Shown piece after piece: positions 12,231 through 14,798 of a stretch of 14,798 nt of DNA; within the stretch, counting starts at the first letter, position 1; every line of letters starts with the position of its first letter. Under the pieces are notes generated by a model, which saw only the letters and a program-made list of their open reading frames with translations, searched no databases and was not told the DNA's origin. The stretch is from JBNKDD01 sp050288085 (GTDB lineage Bacteria; Chloroflexota; Anaerolineae; Aggregatilineales; UBA3940): contig JBNKDD010000134.1 of the NCBI GenBank assembly GCA_050288085.1, positions 1-14,798 on the forward strand, written 5' to 3'. The translations under genes and the position numbers were made by a program.

Positions 12231-12254
12231 TTTTCTTCCAAAAGGATTCCGGCA

Positions 12255-13622
12255 GTGTCGGAACAGCACGATAAATCAGATAGTGCGGATCAACCTGAAA
12301 AGGGGTTGGTTCTTTTTCGTCACCAGGGTGAGACTCACCGCTCTACCGTATACCTGGCCGAATATACCCTGTTGATTATCGTGGCTTTGCTGATCCTGCT
12401 GGCGATCGTGCTGCCTGCCCGGATATGGGTGGTGATCCTATCCGGGGTTGGGATGTTGGTTGGGTTGAGCTTCCTATGGGTGTACTGGTTGTCTCGGCGG
12501 GTTATCCTGAGCCGCAAAATGCTCTATGCCTGGGTGCAGGTCGGCGACCAGATGGAAGAAGTCTTCACGTTGGCGAACTTCAGTTCCTTGCCCCTGTTGG
12601 CTGCCGAAATCACCGATCACTCCAATCTGCCCCAGTACGATGCTTCCGGCGTTCAGGCCGTAGACGCCAACCAGCGGCGTCAGTGGCGGCAGGAAGGTGT
12701 CAGCCGCCGTCGGGGAGTATATCGATTAGGACCAACCAGCCTGCGTTTTGGCGATCCCCTGGGCCTGTTCAAGGCGGTCAGTGAGTATTCTAGCCAGCGC
12801 GAGTTATTGGTCTACCCACCGATACTACATGATGAACATGTCCCCGATCTATCCGGCGGGGGAGAGGGTCGAGCCAACTCCCGGCAGCGCAGCCTGATCG
12901 AAACGGCGGCTATTGGAGGGATTCGCCATTATGTCCCCGGTGATCCAATCCGGCGTATTCACTGGCCATTGTCTGTCCGCCACCAGTCCTTCCTGGTCAA
13001 GGAATTTGACCGCGAGATGGGCGGCGATACCTGGTTGGTGCTGGATTCCGATCAGGCGGTTCACAGTGGCAGCGGTGAAGATTCAACCCTCGAAGACGGT
13101 GTGATCTGGGCAGCGACCTATGCCTGGCATCTCATCCGGGCCGGGCGCGGTGTCGGATTGTTAGCCTATGGCCCGCATCGAATCCTGATCCCGCCGGGGC
13201 AGGGAGCCGAACATTTCTGGAATGTGATGCGTGCCCTGGCTCCCGTTGAGGCACAGACCTCCATCCCGATGGGTGGGCTGCTCCAGGAGCTTAAACCTTT
13301 CCTGGCTCGTGGGCACTCGCTGGTGGCTGTTACGCCATCCTGCCAGGGCGATTGGCCGATGGAACTGATGCAGCCCGGTTTGCGGAGCGCTTCAAAGCAG
13401 GTTGTTTTGCTGGATACCTCTGCCGAATCATCTGACCCCCGGTCTGCGGTTGCGGGCATGTCCGGGCTGCTGACAAATCTGGGGATACCGGTGCGGGTGG
13501 TCAACCGGCGGTTGATTCAAACTGCGCAGCCTGCTGCCCCTGGTGTTGGCAGCCGGGAGTATACGATTACCCCCTGGGGAGGTGTAGCAGTGCGAGAGCG
13601 CACAGCAGAGGTAGATCGCTGA
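12255..13622 (+). CDS. DUF58 domain membrane protein
   Basis: This is a 455-residue protein. It starts at GTG 12255, with AAAGGA (12241-12246) 8 nt upstream. A hydrophilic N-terminus is followed by two TM helices (about 36-54 and 57-78). A beta-sandwich-like region with R-R-G-V-Y-R-L-G-P (152-160) and F-G-D-P-L-G-L-F (165-172) follows, as in the family. The DUF58 core is R-H-Y-V-P-G-D-P-I-R-R-I-H-W (224-237), then F-L-V-K-E-F-D-R-E and W-L-V-L-D-S-D (260-266), the start of a vWA-like domain. DUF58 proteins usually sit beside a MoxR AAA ATPase and a transglutaminase-like membrane protein. Here the transglutaminase-type gene follows after one base, but no MoxR gene lies within the window. The role, probably envelope protein assembly or processing, is only inferred from family context. 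Confidence 0.92.
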   Translation: MSEQHDKSDSADQPEKGLVLFRHQGETHRSTVYLAEYTLLIIVALLILLAIVLPARIWVVILSGVGMLVGLSFLWVYWLSRRVILSRKMLYAWVQVGDQMEEVFTLANFSSLPLLAAEITDHSNLPQYDASGVQAVDANQRRQWRQEGVSRRRGVYRLGPTSLRFGDPLGLFKAVSEYSSQRELLVYPPILHDEHVPDLSGGGEGRANSRQRSLIETAAIGGIRHYVPGDPIRRIHWPLSVRHQSFLVKEFDREMGGDTWLVLDSDQAVHSGSGEDSTLEDGVIWAATYAWHLIRAGRGVGLLAYGPHRILIPPGQGAEHFWNVMRALAPVEAQTSIPMGGLLQELKPFLARGHSLVAVTPSCQGDWPMELMQPGLRSASKQVVLLDTSAESSDPRSAVAGMSGLLTNLGIPVRVVNRRLIQTAQPAAPGVGSREYTITPWGGVAVRERTAEVDR

Positions 13623-13623
13623 T

Positions 13624-14798
13624 ATGATTGCCCGGTGGATCATAAACCGAATCGATCTCCGGCAGGCCGTTGACTTTGCGATGCTGGCTGCTTTGCTGTG
13701 TTTTCTGCCCGGTGGGTTGACGGGTGCCGGTTGGCTGACCGAGAATGCGGTGCTGTGGTGGGCGGCCCTGATCGGAGCGCTGTTTGGCTGGCTGGTAAGC
13801 CGGTTGATCCGGCGGTGGCCCTTTGCCTTGTTGGCGGTTCTGGTCGGGGGGGTGTTGTTCGTTGGGCTGTTCCAGAGTAAGGCTGTACCACCGGTCGGCC
13901 CGGCGGTGGATGAACTGGCGAATCTGGCTCGCTGGGCCGGATCGGAGTCGGGTCGGATTGCCGGGGAATTCGTTCAGCGTCTCAAGCCGGACGGAACGGA
14001 GCCAGATACAGATACAGATACCGAACTTGAACCGGCTGCGCAGTCCGTGCCATCTACCCCTGAATGGAATGCCGCCCGCGACCGGCTGTTGATTTATGCC
14101 TGGAACCTGCAATCCGATTGGCCGCCCCGGCTCAGGTTATACCAGAGGAGTGGACAAATCCTGCTGGGTTCGCTGATCGGTGTGCTGGTCTGGATGTCCA
14201 CTGCCCTGGTGGTCTGGCTGCTTCTTCAGGGGCGAACAGTCTGGGTTGCATTTATCCCGGTTTTCGGGCTGCTGGGGTTTAGCCTGTATTTTACGGCGGA
14301 TGGCTGGGCCTATCTGATCCTCAGTCTGAGCGCCGGGATGGTGCTCGCCAGCACCCGGTCGCTGGGGAGATTGGAAGATCAATGGAAAGGCAGCCTGCCC
14401 AGCGGCATAGAGTTTGAGTGGTGGGCCTGGACGGGCAGCCTGGTGCTCGGCGTTGGGGCGGCGATGGGATTGACCGTCTGGCTGACTTCACCTGAATTTG
14501 CCGACCGGGTCAACGAGATGCTGCATCCCTCTGAGGAGGCTGAAACGAGCCCTGCTAATACTTCGGATGATGGGCCAGACCGGATGCAGACGGGAACCTG
14601 GCCGCGCCAGCATATACTCGGTTATGGCCCGGATTTAGCTGAAAGCCTGGTGATGACGGTCAGCACGCCGGAGCGAGGCCCGACCCGATTATATTGGCAA
14701 TATACCAGCTACGACGAGTACACCGGGTATGGATGGTTTCGTAATTCTACCCGGCAGGCCCGGTCCGATGCTGAGCCGCTGTGGCCCGACCCAGACGA
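13624..14798 (+). CDS. TgpA-like transglutaminase-type membrane protein (3'-truncated by the window)
   Basis: The frame is open from ATG 13624, one base after the DUF58 stop, to the right edge (391 complete codons). TM helices lie at about 17-34, 43-60, 65-84, 179-201, 206-224, 226-243 and 266-287. A soluble acidic loop (85-175) contains a Asp-Thr repeat (D-T-D-T-D-T) encoded by repeated GATACA at 14005-14022. The last visible part, R-L-Y-W-Q-Y-T-S-Y-D-E-Y-T-G-Y-G-W (355-371), is the conserved extracytoplasmic segment ('RYWRG..lDrYdGrGW') that precedes the transglutaminase domain in the TgpA/DUF3488 family. The catalytic Cys-His-Asp part would lie beyond the window. The family probably cross-links or cleaves envelope proteins. 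The tight coupling to DUF58 matches the known arrangement. Confidence 0.85.
   Translation, partial: MIARWIINRIDLRQAVDFAMLAALLCFLPGGLTGAGWLTENAVLWWAALIGALFGWLVSRLIRRWPFALLAVLVGGVLFVGLFQSKAVPPVGPAVDELANLARWAGSESGRIAGEFVQRLKPDGTEPDTDTDTELEPAAQSVPSTPEWNAARDRLLIYAWNLQSDWPPRLRLYQRSGQILLGSLIGVLVWMSTALVVWLLLQGRTVWVAFIPVFGLLGFSLYFTADGWAYLILSLSAGMVLASTRSLGRLEDQWKGSLPSGIEFEWWAWTGSLVLGVGAAMGLTVWLTSPEFADRVNEMLHPSEEAETSPANTSDDGPDRMQTGTWPRQHILGYGPDLAESLVMTVSTPERGPTRLYWQYTSYDEYTGYGWFRNSTRQARSDAEPLWPDPD

Noticed and set aside
14005..14022. GATACA hexamer repeat as a phase-variation tract
   Set aside because: It has only about three units, a length that is a multiple of three, and encodes an in-frame Asp-Thr linker, so slippage would not shift the frame.
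13567..14112. Antisense open frame (181 codons) rich in Gln/Pro/Arg opposite the TgpA-like gene
   Set aside because: The plus strand encodes TM helices and a conserved TgpA segment and is tightly coupled to DUF58. The antisense composition is an artefact of hydrophobic codons on the other strand.

Overview
The window reads as chromosomal DNA from a heterotrophic Chloroflexota bacterium, most likely Anaerolineae-like. This is an inference from gene content, not a marker-gene assignment. The reasons are: secreted or lipid-anchored proteins with Pro/Thr/Ser/Glu-rich linkers behind the membrane anchor, an FGE-sulfatase-fold lipoprotein, a DUF4397 protein, a DUF58 plus transglutaminase-type membrane protein pair, moderately high GC, and many intrinsic terminators. 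I see no rRNA, tRNA, CRISPR array, IS element or phage gene. Both edges cut genes.

Layout. 2-2058: two tandem serine hydrolases of the beta-lactamase/AmpC (COG1680) family; the first lacks its N-terminus at the window edge. 2059-2196: a palindrome-rich control region. 2197-3426: a Bcr/CflA-type MFS drug exporter, closed by a strong terminator. 3715-5609: a compact three-gene operon of two small membrane-anchored DUF1214-like proteins overlapping by 4 nt and an alpha/beta hydrolase with an aspartate nucleophile (haloalkane dehalogenase/epoxide hydrolase type). 5843-6688: a lipoprotein with a Pro-rich linker and an unrecognised beta-rich domain. 8390-6748 (minus): a five-TM protein with a C-terminal Lcl/DUF1566-like domain, then a small nitroreductase. 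8628-9692 (plus): an FGE-sulfatase-fold lipoprotein without the catalytic cysteines. 10599-9847 (minus): an MBL-fold hydrolase. 10872-11651: a secreted DUF4397 protein. 11735-12181: a universal stress protein. 12255-14798: a DUF58 protein and the start of a TgpA-like transglutaminase membrane protein that runs off the right edge.

How it fits together. Most proteins are extracytoplasmic or membrane-bound (lipid-anchored hydrolases, lectin-fold domains, DUF4397, DUF58/TgpA), so this is an envelope and detoxification-oriented neighbourhood. Detoxification candidates are the exporter, the Asp-nucleophile hydrolase, the nitroreductase and the MBL hydrolase. No regulator gene is present, yet several promoters carry clear inverted repeats. 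The most suggestive is a TACA-N2-TGTA element of the BlaI/MecI/CopY type lying between the AmpC-family genes and the drug exporter. I found no unmistakable new defence or mobile system. The best candidates for something undescribed are the DUF1214-like pair with its hydrolase, the 5843-6688 lipoprotein domain, and the operator set.
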